The position numbers and the translations under genes were made by a program. A stretch of DNA of 64,000 nt from Pseudomonas putida. GTDB lineage: Bacteria > Pseudomonadota > Gammaproteobacteria > Pseudomonadales > Pseudomonadaceae. This document shows positions 51,841-60,454 of the stretch, one piece after another. How positions within the stretch are numbered: the first letter of the stretch is position 1; each line of letters starts with the position of its first letter. The stretch spans positions 248,001 through 312,000 of the forward strand of contig NZ_MINI01000048.1 of assembly GCF_002906855.1 (NCBI RefSeq). The letters run 5' to 3'. The notes below the pieces were generated by a model that made no database searches, was not told where the DNA came from, and saw nothing but the letters and a program-made list of their open reading frames with translations.

Positions 51841-54800
51841 ATGCAGATACTCTCGCCGTTACCCTCTACCCGCCCGGATACCTTGCGCTGGGCCATCTTC
51901 CTCGCCCTGCTCGGCCCCTCCAGCGCCCTGGCGCAGGGCGGGCTGGAGGCGGCCAGCGGCCCGGCAGGCACACCTATCATCAACAACGACCATGGCGTAC
52001 CGGTGATCGACATCGTCCCGCCCAACGCCAGTGGCCTGTCACATAACCAGTTCCTCGACTATAACGTCGCCCGCTCGGGGGTGGTGCTGAACAACGCCCT
52101 TCAGGAGGGCCAGTCGCAACTGGCGGGAGCATTGGCCGCCAACCCGCAGTTCCAGGGCCAGGCAGCATCGACCATTCTCAACGAGGTGATCAGCCGCAAC
52201 GCCTCGCTGATCGAAGGCCCGCAGGAAATCTTCGGCCGGCCCGCCGACTACATCCTGGCCAACCCCAACGGCATCACCCTCAATGGTGGCAGCTTCATCA
52301 ACACCACCCGCGCCGGGTTCGTGGTCGGCACACCTGAGTTGCAGGATGAACAGCTGCGCCAGTTCAACACGCTGAACGCCAGAGGCAGCTTGCAGGTGCT
52401 GCAGGGCGGCCAGGCCAATGCCGAGGGCGCGCTTGATCTGATTGCGCCCAAGGTGGATCAGCAAGGCTTGCTCATGGCCAAGGGTGACCTCAACTTGACC
52501 GTTGGCCGCAATCGCATCGCGCATGCCGATGGCCAGGTCCTCGAACACCTGCCGGGTACCCCGTCGAGCATCGACGCCAACCTGTTCGGCGCCATGCGCG
52601 CCGGGCGCATTCGCGTGGTGAGCACCGCCGAAGGCACGGGCGTACGCATGGGGTCGGTGGTGAAGGCCGACAACGGCATCGCCATTCACTCGGCCGGCTC
52701 ATTGGAAGTCAGTGGCGAAGCCGACAACCCTGCCGAGCTGCACAGTGAACAGGGCACCCTGCTGCTAACCGCTGCCGATGACCTGACATTGAGCGCCACC
52801 GACGGCAAGGCCAAGCGCATCGAAGCCACGGCCGGCAAGAAACTCACCCTCGACGCCAAGACCCGCGAAAACATCAGCCACGACCGCGACAGCTGGAACA
52901 AGAAGTTCCTGTTCATCACCCGCGAAACGTACAGCCGTGAAAACACCACCACCGAGCGCCAGCAACGGGGTGTGAAGTTGCAGGGCAGCGACAGCATCAC
53001 ATTGCAGTCCGGCGCCGACATGCGCCTGGTCGCCGCCGAGGTGAAGGCAGGCGGTGACATGACCCTCGACAGCGGTGCCAACCTGGACATCGCGGCCGGC
53101 ATCGACAGCAAGCAACTCAAAGAGCAGGTACGCCATCGCAAAGACCTCTGGCGCGGCGACAGCGATACCGACCAGTACACGGAAACCGCACGGCCCAGCA
53201 CGCTGAGCGCCCAACGCATGACAGTCAACGCCAAAGACACACTCAAGGTCCAGGGCAGCACCCTGCATAGCCGCGGCGACATGGACATCAACGCCATGCA
53301 GGTCGAGGTCGGCACCACCGCCCTGCAGCAACGCAGCAACGACGGCAACTACCGAGGCGACCTGGTCTCCGGCACTTTCTTCGGCAATCGCAAGGGCAGC
53401 GACACCGAGGGCCAAAGCGTTGCCGGCAGCAGCGTCACTGCGGATGGCAAGCTGAATGTCCATGCCGACCAGGTCAGCATCAAGGGCAGCACCGTGCATG
53501 GTAAAGAGGATGCCGTGCTGTACAGCGAAAAAGGCGCGCTGGCGATTGAAGCGGACCATGGCAGTAGCCGTTCCACCGAGCGCACAAGCGACAGCAAACT
53601 GTTCGGCCTATTCGGCAGTGATCACGAGAGCACCACACGCCAGCAGCAGGTGCTGGTCAGCGATGTCAGCTCGTCCAGCAACCTGCGCCTGGCCAGTGCC
53701 GAAGAGCTGCGTATCCAGGGCGCCAAGGTCGAGGCCGGCGCGCACTTGCAGGTCGAGGCCAAGGGCGACCTGCTGATCGGCAGCGCGCAAGCGGTCAACG
53801 AAAGCGAAAGCCGCGATCAGCAACGCCGATTGACTGCCAGTGCCCGGCAAACCCAGGTAGCCGAAGACGGTAAGCCGGAGTCACGCCAATATGCGGCTGG
53901 CGTGGCCTATGAAGTGGTTACCGGTAGCGAAAAGTTGCGCGACACCACGCAAGTCGCCAGCGAACTGAAGGGGGCTACGGTTGGCCTGAGCAGCGAGCGG
54001 CATCTGCAAGTCAACGGCTCCAAGGTCCAGGCGGGTGCGGGCGATCTCGATGTGAAGGCTAGGCAAGTGACGCTGGGCGCCACCCGCAATGAGCGCGAAT
54101 CGACCACCAGCACAAGCCAGAATGGCGGCGGCTTGACCGTCACGGGTGGCATCGATCGCCTCGGCAGCCTGTTCGAAGGCCATCACAACAGCACCGTGGT
54201 GACCGAACGCGAGAGCAAGGCCCAACGCAGCCAACTGCAGGCCAGCGGCAACGTTAACCTCGATGCTGACGAACTGCTTACCGAGGCGGCACGTGTCACG
54301 GCCGGGGATACCCTCAAGGTCACCGCCAAGCGCATCGACAACCGTGCGGTTCTGGATACCCATGAGCGGGAAAAACTGCGCAACGAATGGTCCGGTAGCC
54401 TCGGCGCCAGCGTCGAGTACCGCGACCTGACCCGGCCGATCGAGCGGTTGGTGCTGGGTGAGGAAGCCGCGCGCTTCCAGCAGGCATCCCCCGAAGACGC
54501 CATGGTGGCCCCCAGCGTCGGTGCCGACATGACCGTCGAGCACCTCAAACGCCTGGAAAACCAGCGCCGTGGCATTGCCCAGGTGAGTGAGCTGTCGGGT
54601 GCGAAGGTCGAGGTCAAGGCCGACACGATCGACGATCAGGGTACCGGCTGGCGTGCCAATGCCGGCCAATTGCAGATCGAGGCCCAGCAGCACACGATGC
54701 GTGCCGCCGAACACACCGAGGAGGACAGCGTGCAACGTCTGGCCTTTGGTGGAGACCTGCGCATCGACACCAGCTCCGGCAGTGACCTGAATGCCCGCGG

Positions 54801-56364
54801 CGCGGGCAAGGGTGGCTCACTGGACAAGCAGACAATGGCCAGCACCGCAGTGCCCGGCAGCCTTTATGGGCAACAGGGCATTCAGGTCCAGCTGGGTAGC
54901 GATGGCCAATATGAAGGAACACGCATGGATGGCGGCGAAGGCGAAGTAGTCATCCACAGCGCTGGCAACCTGTCGCTGCCCCAGGCCAACGACCGCACCG
55001 AACAATTGACCCGTCAACTTGACGGCAACGCTTGGGCCAAGGTCGGCAACCGTCCCGGCAGCACCGGTTTCGATGGCCGTGGCTACCTTGACCAGGTGCA
55101 GCAGCAAACGGTGCAGACCAAGGCCCACGTGGCACAGATCGATGCCAAGGGTGAAGTGCGCCTGAGCAGCGCGGGCGATCTGTTGCTGGAAGGCACCCGT
55201 ATCGGCAGCCGCGAAGCCAAGGTGGGCGATATTCGCCTGCACAGCGACGGCCGCCTGCAGGTCAAGGCAGGCAATGACACCCAGCAAGCCAGCGGCGGCA
55301 AACTTGGCGCAGGCCTGGAACTGGCAGCCAAGATGGGTGAGACAAAAGGCGGCGGCATTGGTGGCCACTTCAGCAATGGCACGCAGGATGAAAGCGCTCG
55401 CCAGGCCGTCGATGCCCAGTTCACCAGCGCCGGCAAGCTGACCCTCAGCAGCGCTGCTCGCGAGGACATTGCCTTGCACCTGGAGGGCCTGCAGGCCTCC
55501 ACCGAGCAGATCGGGCTCAACGCGTCCAGCGGCGGCATGCTGATCGAGGCCTCCTCCAATCAGGAGCAGCGCAACAATCTGGACATCACCGCCGGTGCCG
55601 GTTTCAACATGACCGCAGGCACCACCGACACCCGTGGCCTGCATGGCCGGGCGAAGGTCGAGCTGGACAAGCGCGACAACCAGACCTGGAACGCCAGCAA
55701 CCTGCGCGCCGAAACCATCGACCTGCAAAGCCGTGGTGATACCCGCATCGAAGGCGCCAGTCTCGAAGCCCGGCGCATCACCGGCGACGTAGATGGCGAC
55801 CTGCGCATCGCCAGCCGCAAGGACAGCGTCGATACGCTGACGGTGAAAGGCGACGCACGCCTGAGCCAGGAGAAGAACCCGCAGGGTTACCTCAACGCCG
55901 CCACCTCGCTGGCTGGACCACTGGGTGGCAAGGTCAAGGACAAGGCCGGGTCGGCCTTGAGCAAGGCCGACCCGGGCTTCTCGCCAACCTTGAGCCTTGA
56001 TGTGTCCCACGTGCAGCGCGACAGCGTGGGCCAACAGGCGGTGCTCAAGGGCAGTGACGGTGTCCAGCTGAAGGTAGGCGGTGATGCCCAGCTGGTCGGC
56101 GCCCGCCTGCAGTCGGCCAAGGGCGCGGTCGCGCTCGATGCCAGCTCGGTGAGCCGGGAAACCCTGAGTGGCAACGACTACCATCGGGATGTGTCGGTCG
56201 ATGCCTCCAACTCGCCGGTGGACCTGGGTACGGCGATTGCCGAGATGGCCAAGGGCAAAGGCGCGGCGGATGGCGAGAATGCGCTGGACCTGGGGTTGCT
56301 GAGGACCAGTGGGCATAACCGGAGTGAGCAGTGGGTTTCGAGTGTGCAAGGTAAAATGGAATAA
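51841..56364 (+). CDS. Two-partner secretion exoprotein (TpsA, filamentous-haemagglutinin-like)
   Basis: A 1507-residue secreted adhesin-like protein. The signal peptide is cleaved near 'ALA-QG' (residue 31). The TPS secretion domain covers about 40-290, with 'GLSHNQFLDYNV' and NPNGI (141-145). The rest is beta-helix repeats ('LRIQGAKVEAGAHLQVEAKGD', 'KLTLSSAAREDIALHLEG'), interrupted by a charged 'EREKLRNEW' segment. I see no cysteine, no VENN motif and no C-terminal toxin domain; the protein ends 'SVQGKME' still in repeat-like sequence. A role in attachment is likely by family, not shown. A perfect hairpin follows the stop. Confidence 0.9.
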   Translation: MQILSPLPSTRPDTLRWAIFLALLGPSSALAQGGLEAASGPAGTPIINNDHGVPVIDIVPPNASGLSHNQFLDYNVARSGVVLNNALQEGQSQLAGALAANPQFQGQAASTILNEVISRNASLIEGPQEIFGRPADYILANPNGITLNGGSFINTTRAGFVVGTPELQDEQLRQFNTLNARGSLQVLQGGQANAEGALDLIAPKVDQQGLLMAKGDLNLTVGRNRIAHADGQVLEHLPGTPSSIDANLFGAMRAGRIRVVSTAEGTGVRMGSVVKADNGIAIHSAGSLEVSGEADNPAELHSEQGTLLLTAADDLTLSATDGKAKRIEATAGKKLTLDAKTRENISHDRDSWNKKFLFITRETYSRENTTTERQQRGVKLQGSDSITLQSGADMRLVAAEVKAGGDMTLDSGANLDIAAGIDSKQLKEQVRHRKDLWRGDSDTDQYTETARPSTLSAQRMTVNAKDTLKVQGSTLHSRGDMDINAMQVEVGTTALQQRSNDGNYRGDLVSGTFFGNRKGSDTEGQSVAGSSVTADGKLNVHADQVSIKGSTVHGKEDAVLYSEKGALAIEADHGSSRSTERTSDSKLFGLFGSDHESTTRQQQVLVSDVSSSSNLRLASAEELRIQGAKVEAGAHLQVEAKGDLLIGSAQAVNESESRDQQRRLTASARQTQVAEDGKPESRQYAAGVAYEVVTGSEKLRDTTQVASELKGATVGLSSERHLQVNGSKVQAGAGDLDVKARQVTLGATRNERESTTSTSQNGGGLTVTGGIDRLGSLFEGHHNSTVVTERESKAQRSQLQASGNVNLDADELLTEAARVTAGDTLKVTAKRIDNRAVLDTHEREKLRNEWSGSLGASVEYRDLTRPIERLVLGEEAARFQQASPEDAMVAPSVGADMTVEHLKRLENQRRGIAQVSELSGAKVEVKADTIDDQGTGWRANAGQLQIEAQQHTMRAAEHTEEDSVQRLAFGGDLRIDTSSGSDLNARGAGKGGSLDKQTMASTAVPGSLYGQQGIQVQLGSDGQYEGTRMDGGEGEVVIHSAGNLSLPQANDRTEQLTRQLDGNAWAKVGNRPGSTGFDGRGYLDQVQQQTVQTKAHVAQIDAKGEVRLSSAGDLLLEGTRIGSREAKVGDIRLHSDGRLQVKAGNDTQQASGGKLGAGLELAAKMGETKGGGIGGHFSNGTQDESARQAVDAQFTSAGKLTLSSAAREDIALHLEGLQASTEQIGLNASSGGMLIEASSNQEQRNNLDITAGAGFNMTAGTTDTRGLHGRAKVELDKRDNQTWNASNLRAETIDLQSRGDTRIEGASLEARRITGDVDGDLRIASRKDSVDTLTVKGDARLSQEKNPQGYLNAATSLAGPLGGKVKDKAGSALSKADPGFSPTLSLDVSHVQRDSVGQQAVLKGSDGVQLKVGGDAQLVGARLQSAKGAVALDASSVSRETLSGNDYHRDVSVDASNSPVDLGTAIAEMAKGKGAADGENALDLGLLRTSGHNRSEQWVSSVQGKME

Positions 56365-56400
56365 CGGGTGAAGCGCAAAAGTGCCTGGTTTGAGATGTTC

Positions 56401-56452
56401 AGCGCCTGTGAGATCGAGCGCCGCGCGGGCGGCGCTCGATCTCACAGGCGCT
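56401..56452. repeat. GC-rich palindromic repeat, copy D (perfect 24-bp stem)
   Basis: Positions 56401-56424 (AGCGCCTGTGAGATCGAGCG...) and 56429-56452 are exact reverse complements around a 4-base loop. It lies between the convergent tpsA and gspN genes, so it can act on both strands. Upstream, GTGCCTGGTTT mirrors the GGCAGGCAC ends of copies B and C, showing reverse orientation. Confidence 0.95.
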
Positions 56453-56497
56453 GGGAGTGGCATGGCACATATGGTAGCTCTGACCCAATCCTCCACC

Positions 56498-57157
56498 CTA
56501 CCAGCGCACCTCCCGCTGCCCCGCCAGCACCTGCGGACCCAGCCATTGTGCGCTCCGCAGCAACGGAGTCAGCGCAGCCTCATTCTGCAGATTGAAAGCC
56601 ACCCGCGCCTTGCGCGCCAGAAGGTCCGCTTCAAGCCTCAACTCATGTTGCCCCGGCTGCGCCAGCTGGCCGCGCAAGCGCCAGCCATTCCGGCAATCCA
56701 TTTCCACCCACCCCTGCCCCAACCCCAGCGACCACGGTTCACTCAACGCCAGGTCGTTCACACTCACCCGCCCCTCGCTGCTTCGACACTGGCGCCCCGA
56801 ACCCTGCATGCGCAGCGCCCCATGCCACTGCCCGGCCAGGCGGTATTCCGTCAGTGCCGTCGCCTGGGCAGCCAACGCCGTCGCTTCCAGCTGCCAGCGC
56901 CATGGCCAACCTTCGGTGCGCAATTGCCAGGACTGCCCCTGGAAACCGAGCCGCGCATCAGCCTGCATGCGCCATGGCTGCAAAGCCCAACGCACCGGCC
57001 CGACCGGCCCCAGTTGCTGTGCCTTGCCCTGCCACAGGCTACCGCTGACACCGCGTGCCGACAGACCAACGCCACGTGCCACCCAGGTAGCCGGCAACTC
57101 CATCAGCAGGGTGAACGTGAACACCAACCCGCACCACAGCAGCCCGCGACGGCTCAT
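56498..57157 (-). CDS. gspN: Type II secretion protein N
   Basis: A 219-residue protein with one N-terminal membrane segment ('LLWCGLVFTFTLLMELPATWV') and a periplasmic region showing GspN features ('GVSGSLWQGKA', 'WQLEATALAAQ', 'LRLEADLLARKARV'). It is often found in Klebsiella-type T2SS operons and dispensable in several systems. It is the last gene here and overlaps gspM by 4 bases. Confidence 0.85.
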   Translation of the reverse strand: MSRRGLLWCGLVFTFTLLMELPATWVARGVGLSARGVSGSLWQGKAQQLGPVGPVRWALQPWRMQADARLGFQGQSWQLRTEGWPWRWQLEATALAAQATALTEYRLAGQWHGALRMQGSGRQCRSSEGRVSVNDLALSEPWSLGLGQGWVEMDCRNGWRLRGQLAQPGQHELRLEADLLARKARVAFNLQNEAALTPLLRSAQWLGPQVLAGQREVRW

Positions 57158-57540
57158 GGCTGCATCACCAGTTCGAATCTTAGACCCTTGGCATCCTGCT
57201 CAAGCCCCCACTGCAATAGCTGGGCCTCTTCCGCACGCAAGCTCTGCAACCAGCCCTGCAGCACGCGCTCATCCGCAACCAGCCCCCGCAGCTGCCAGCT
57301 TTTGCCTTGCACCTCGACATCAGCCAATTCGATCCGCCGCGCCTGAGCAGACTGGCGCAGGCGCTCCAGGCTTACGCCGGGGCCACCCTGCAAGCTTGCG
57401 GCCTGCGCTGCCAGCTCACGCCATTGGCTGAGCTCACGCCATTGCGCCAGCCCTTCGCGCACGGCCAGGAAGGCCAGCAGCACACCGATCAGCCCCCCTG
57501 CAAACCACAGCCGATGACGCTGCATCCACTCCCGATTCAT
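57154..57540 (-). CDS. gspM: Type II secretion protein M
   Basis: A 128-residue inner-membrane assembly-platform protein, shorter than the typical 160. A short cytoplasmic start ('MNREWMQRHR') is followed by one membrane segment ('LWFAGGLIGVLLAFLAVREG') and a periplasmic ferredoxin-like part ('WQLRGLVADERVLQGWLQSL'). The ATG at 57540 overlaps the gspL stop (ATGA), which sets the start. It stabilises GspL by family. Confidence 0.85.
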   Translation of the reverse strand: MNREWMQRHRLWFAGGLIGVLLAFLAVREGLAQWRELSQWRELAAQAASLQGGPGVSLERLRQSAQARRIELADVEVQGKSWQLRGLVADERVLQGWLQSLRAEEAQLLQWGLEQDAKGLRFELVMQP

Positions 57541-58613
57541 GAGGCCACTCCCAGGTCGAACACCACCTGCCCGTTCTGTACCTGCACGGCAGCACCGACA
57601 GCACTGGCCATCTCGGTCCAAGGCGGTGCGGCGCCCTCACCGTCCAGGCGCAGGTGCCAGCGCTGGCCATCGAAACGCACGGCTTGAAGGCGCCAGGCGG
57701 GATGCTCACTCAGCCAGGCTTGCAGGCGTGCCTGCAGGTCTTCGAGCTGACGCTCGCGCAATTGCTGTTGCAGTCCGCTTTCCCGCAGACGTTTCAGGGC
57801 ATGCGCCGCGTGCCGGGGGCTGGCCTGTTCGCCGGTGACCGTCAACACCTGCGCGCGCCAGGTCTGTACCTGGCGCCATTGCTGGCTCAGCCACAGGCCG
57901 CCCCAGACGGTGGCCAACGCCAGGCAAGCCGCAAGCAGGCGCTGCTGCTGCCGCGACACGCCCGGCAGCGAGCGCACCTGACGGGGGCACTCGAGCAAGC
58001 TGGGCAGGTTGTCGAGTGGAGCCAACGAGACTGGCCAGGTACCGATCATCAATTGCTCATGCAGGCCAGACCACGGTTGCTGCGGCAACTCGCCCAACGC
58101 AGTGGGCCAGGCCAACCAGTGTTCAAGCCCGCCCTCGCCCAGCCCTTTGCACAGCAATACCTCCGGCGTGCGCTGCCAGTGCCAGGCACTGCCCGGCTCG
58201 GGTGTCGGCAGCAACTGGAACTCGGCCCAGCAGCACTCCACCTGCAGCCCCCATTCAGCACATTGCTCACGCCACGGCACCAGCAACTGCCGCTCTACCG
58301 TCATCAGGCGCAATTGCCCCGCCTCACGTGACAGGCAGGCACACAGGATCTCATCCGGGTTCTGCAGCAACCGGTCCTCCAGCAATAGCGGCCACTCGTC
58401 GCGCTTCAAGCCCGGCGGCGCTGCCAGTTGAAACTGGCTGCAGCATTCCCCGGGGACGATCAGCGCCACCCGTGCCTGCAGGTTCGCCGGAGGCTCCCCC
58501 TGCCCTTGGCGTTGCGCGCCACCCGCCTCGACCAGCAACCAGTCCCAGACCTCACCCGGGCGCAACAACAACCAGGGTCGAACTGGCGCAGTTCGGCGCC
58601 ATTCAAACTTCAT
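57537..58613 (-). CDS. gspL: Type II secretion protein L
   Basis: A 358-residue protein that recruits the ATPase GspE to the inner membrane. A cytoplasmic actin-like domain covers about 1-225 ('GECCSQFQLAAPPGLKRDEWPLLLEDRLL', in part). One membrane segment near 'LLAACLALATVWGGLWLSQQW' and a periplasmic tail with coiled-coil character follow. Its start overlaps the gspJ stop by 4 bases, leaving no room for gspK. Confidence 0.87.
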   Translation of the reverse strand: MKFEWRRTAPVRPWLLLRPGEVWDWLLVEAGGAQRQGQGEPPANLQARVALIVPGECCSQFQLAAPPGLKRDEWPLLLEDRLLQNPDEILCACLSREAGQLRLMTVERQLLVPWREQCAEWGLQVECCWAEFQLLPTPEPGSAWHWQRTPEVLLCKGLGEGGLEHWLAWPTALGELPQQPWSGLHEQLMIGTWPVSLAPLDNLPSLLECPRQVRSLPGVSRQQQRLLAACLALATVWGGLWLSQQWRQVQTWRAQVLTVTGEQASPRHAAHALKRLRESGLQQQLRERQLEDLQARLQAWLSEHPAWRLQAVRFDGQRWHLRLDGEGAAPPWTEMASAVGAAVQVQNGQVVFDLGVAS

Positions 58614-59200
58614 GAACGCCCCCAGGGGAGAACAAAAGTGCAGACATACGGTGCTCCATCACGCTGCAATTCCAGGCGCACGCCTCGACCGGGATGCGCA
58701 GGTTGGTCGGAGGGCCAGGGCAACCAGCGGCCACCCTGGTGGTAAAGAATGTTGATTGCGCTGACCCGCGGCAGCTGTTCGCGCAGCACCCAGCGCGGCT
58801 CGCTGACGGCGTACAGGTCCGCCGAAGTTTCCAGCAGCAGGCACTGGTCACGCGCATCGAAGCGCAGGCGCTGGCGTTGCAGGCGCGAACCGCCCTCGGC
58901 CTCGGGCAAGGCGGCGGCGGCCACCCACAGCAACTGCTGGCGGTCGGCCTGCCAGTCGAGCCAGCGGCTGGCCAGAGGCAAGCGCTGTTCGTACAAGCGA
59001 CGCAGCACCGGGCTGTCGAAGCGCCGCTCCAGGGCCAGGCAGAACTCCAGCACGCTGGTTTCCTGGGTGTTCACCTGCAGCCGCTCACGCACTTTGAGCC
59101 AGCCATTTACCAGCGCTGACAACATCACCCCGAGCAGCGCGGTCAGGGCCAAAGCCACCATCAGTTCGATCAGGGTCAAACCTGCCTGGCGCCGCTTCAT
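58610..59200 (-). CDS. gspJ: Type II secretion minor pseudopilin J
   Basis: A 196-residue minor pseudopilin. The class III prepilin leader is 'MKRRQAG-LTLIELMVALAL' with conserved Glu5. The body ends 'YVCTFVLPWGRS'. The ATG at 59200 overlaps the gspI stop. With GspI and GspK it normally forms the tip complex of the pseudopilus; the longer open frame upstream of 59200 lies inside gspI. Confidence 0.88.
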   Translation of the reverse strand: MKRRQAGLTLIELMVALALTALLGVMLSALVNGWLKVRERLQVNTQETSVLEFCLALERRFDSPVLRRLYEQRLPLASRWLDWQADRQQLLWVAAAALPEAEGGSRLQRQRLRFDARDQCLLLETSADLYAVSEPRWVLREQLPRVSAINILYHQGGRWLPWPSDQPAHPGRGVRLELQRDGAPYVCTFVLPWGRS

Positions 59201-59565
59201 GGCTGCTCCAGAAAAACGGTGTATTGCCCAAGTGGCAGGCGCTGGTCGCGGTCGGCGTACAACTGCAATTCGCCACGACGCAGGTCGCGTAAACCGGTAC
59301 GGCGCAACTGCATCTGCCAGTGGCAGGCCTGGCCACCCTGGCTGAGCACACCCTCCACCTGGTTGCTGGCCGGCCAATATTGCTCGACGGTGAAGCGCGC
59401 CTGCAGCTCGCGAGCGCAAAGCACGCCCAAACGATGCTGCTGCACGTTGTCCTGCACCGCCAGGCGCTGGCGCAGCACCTGGCTGGTGATGACCGCCAGC
59501 ACGGCGGCTATCGCCAGGGCCACGGTCACTTCCAGCAAGGTGAACCCGCGCTGTCTGCGCTTCAT
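59197..59565 (-). CDS. gspI: Type II secretion minor pseudopilin I
   Basis: A 122-residue pseudopilin with leader 'MKRRQRG-FTLLEVTVALAI' (Glu5 present) and a short globular domain with 'ARELQARFTVEQYWP'. It is part of the tip complex. It overlaps gspH and gspJ by 4 bases. Confidence 0.88.
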   Translation of the reverse strand: MKRRQRGFTLLEVTVALAIAAVLAVITSQVLRQRLAVQDNVQQHRLGVLCARELQARFTVEQYWPASNQVEGVLSQGGQACHWQMQLRRTGLRDLRRGELQLYADRDQRLPLGQYTVFLEQP

Positions 59566-59999
59566 GGCGCCATCGCCACGCGCAACTGGCCGTCACGGCC
59601 CCACTCCCAGCGCTGGCTGCCGTCTGCCCAGCGCCAGTGCACCGAGCCTGGTTGCGCCCAGCCCTGCGGCGTGAACAGCACACGCGGCTGGGCGCTGGAC
59701 GGCCAGTCCGGGCGCAGGCCCTTTGGCCAGTCAGCCGGGGCGCCGGCCTCGATCACCCAGCGGTCACCTTCACGGCGCACGAACTCAGGCCGCTGGCCAG
59801 TCCAGCGCAATCCGCGCAGCTGCCCGGCGTGCCGAGCCAGCGCGGCCTGGGTGCGGGTTTCCGTGGCCAGGCGCTGCAGTGCCTGATCGACACTGGACTT
59901 GCCGCTGTCGAGCCAGGCCACCGCCAAGCCAGTCATGAGCCCGGCGATGGCCAGTACCACGAGCAATTCGAGCAGGCTGAAGCCGCGCTGGCCACGCAT
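59562..59999 (-). CDS. gspH: Type II secretion minor pseudopilin H
   Basis: A 145-residue pseudopilin with leader 'MRGQRG-FSLLELLVVLAI' (Glu5) and a globular part including 'RLATETRTQAALARHAGQLRGL'. It links the tip complex to the GspG shaft. Three bases separate it from the gspG stop. Confidence 0.87.
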   Translation of the reverse strand: MRGQRGFSLLELLVVLAIAGLMTGLAVAWLDSGKSSVDQALQRLATETRTQAALARHAGQLRGLRWTGQRPEFVRREGDRWVIEAGAPADWPKGLRPDWPSSAQPRVLFTPQGWAQPGSVHWRWADGSQRWEWGRDGQLRVAMAP

Positions 60000-60002
60000 G
60001 CT

Positions 60003-60437
60003 CTAGAGGGCCCAGTTGCCCAGGTCGGCATCCTGGCCTTCGCCTCCTGGCACGCCATCGGCCCCCAGCGAATAGACATCGACCCGCCCATGCTCACCGG
60101 GCATGCGGTACTGGTACGGGGTGCCCCACGGATCTTCCGGCAGGCGGCGTACGTAGCCGTCGCTGCGCCAGCTGCGTGGCAGCGGTTCCTGGGCCGGCTT
60201 TTTCACTAACGCGGCCAGGCCCTGTTCGTTGCTGGGGAAGCGCAGGTTGTCCAGGCGGTACATGTCCAGCGCCTGCTCCAGGGTCGCCAGGTCGGCCATG
60301 ACCTTCTGCTTCATGGCCTTGTCCTGGTTGCCCAGCACGCTGGGCGCGACCACGGCAATCAGCAGGCCGATGATGAAGATCACCACCATGATTTCCATCA
60401 GGGTGAAACCGCGCTGGTGGTTGCGTCGATGCTGCAT
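60003..60437 (-). CDS. gspG: Type II secretion major pseudopilin G
   Basis: A 144-residue major pseudopilin. Leader 'MQHRRNHQRG-FTLMEIMVVIFIIGLL' (in part) with Glu5, then 'LATLEQALDMYRLDNLRFPSNEQGLAALV' (part), 'DPWGTPYQYRMPG' and the calcium-site-like end 'SLGADGVPGGEGQDADLGNW'. The ATG at 60437 is chosen for AAGGAG seven bases upstream; the frame is open to 60458. All key features are intact. Confidence 0.95.
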   Translation of the reverse strand: MQHRRNHQRGFTLMEIMVVIFIIGLLIAVVAPSVLGNQDKAMKQKVMADLATLEQALDMYRLDNLRFPSNEQGLAALVKKPAQEPLPRSWRSDGYVRRLPEDPWGTPYQYRMPGEHGRVDVYSLGADGVPGGEGQDADLGNWAL

Positions 60438-60454
60438 GGAAGTGCTCCTTGGGT

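Noticed and set aside
54817..56496. 559-codon minus-strand open frame inside tpsA
   Set aside because: It lies opposite the tpsA beta-helix repeats, and its composition is that of a complement frame. No secretion or immunity protein features were found, so I do not regard it as an immunity gene.
58694..59345. Possible gspK or remnant in other frames near the J-L junction
   Set aside because: The open frames here run on the opposite strand to gspJ and have no prepilin leader. gspJ and gspL overlap by 4 bases.
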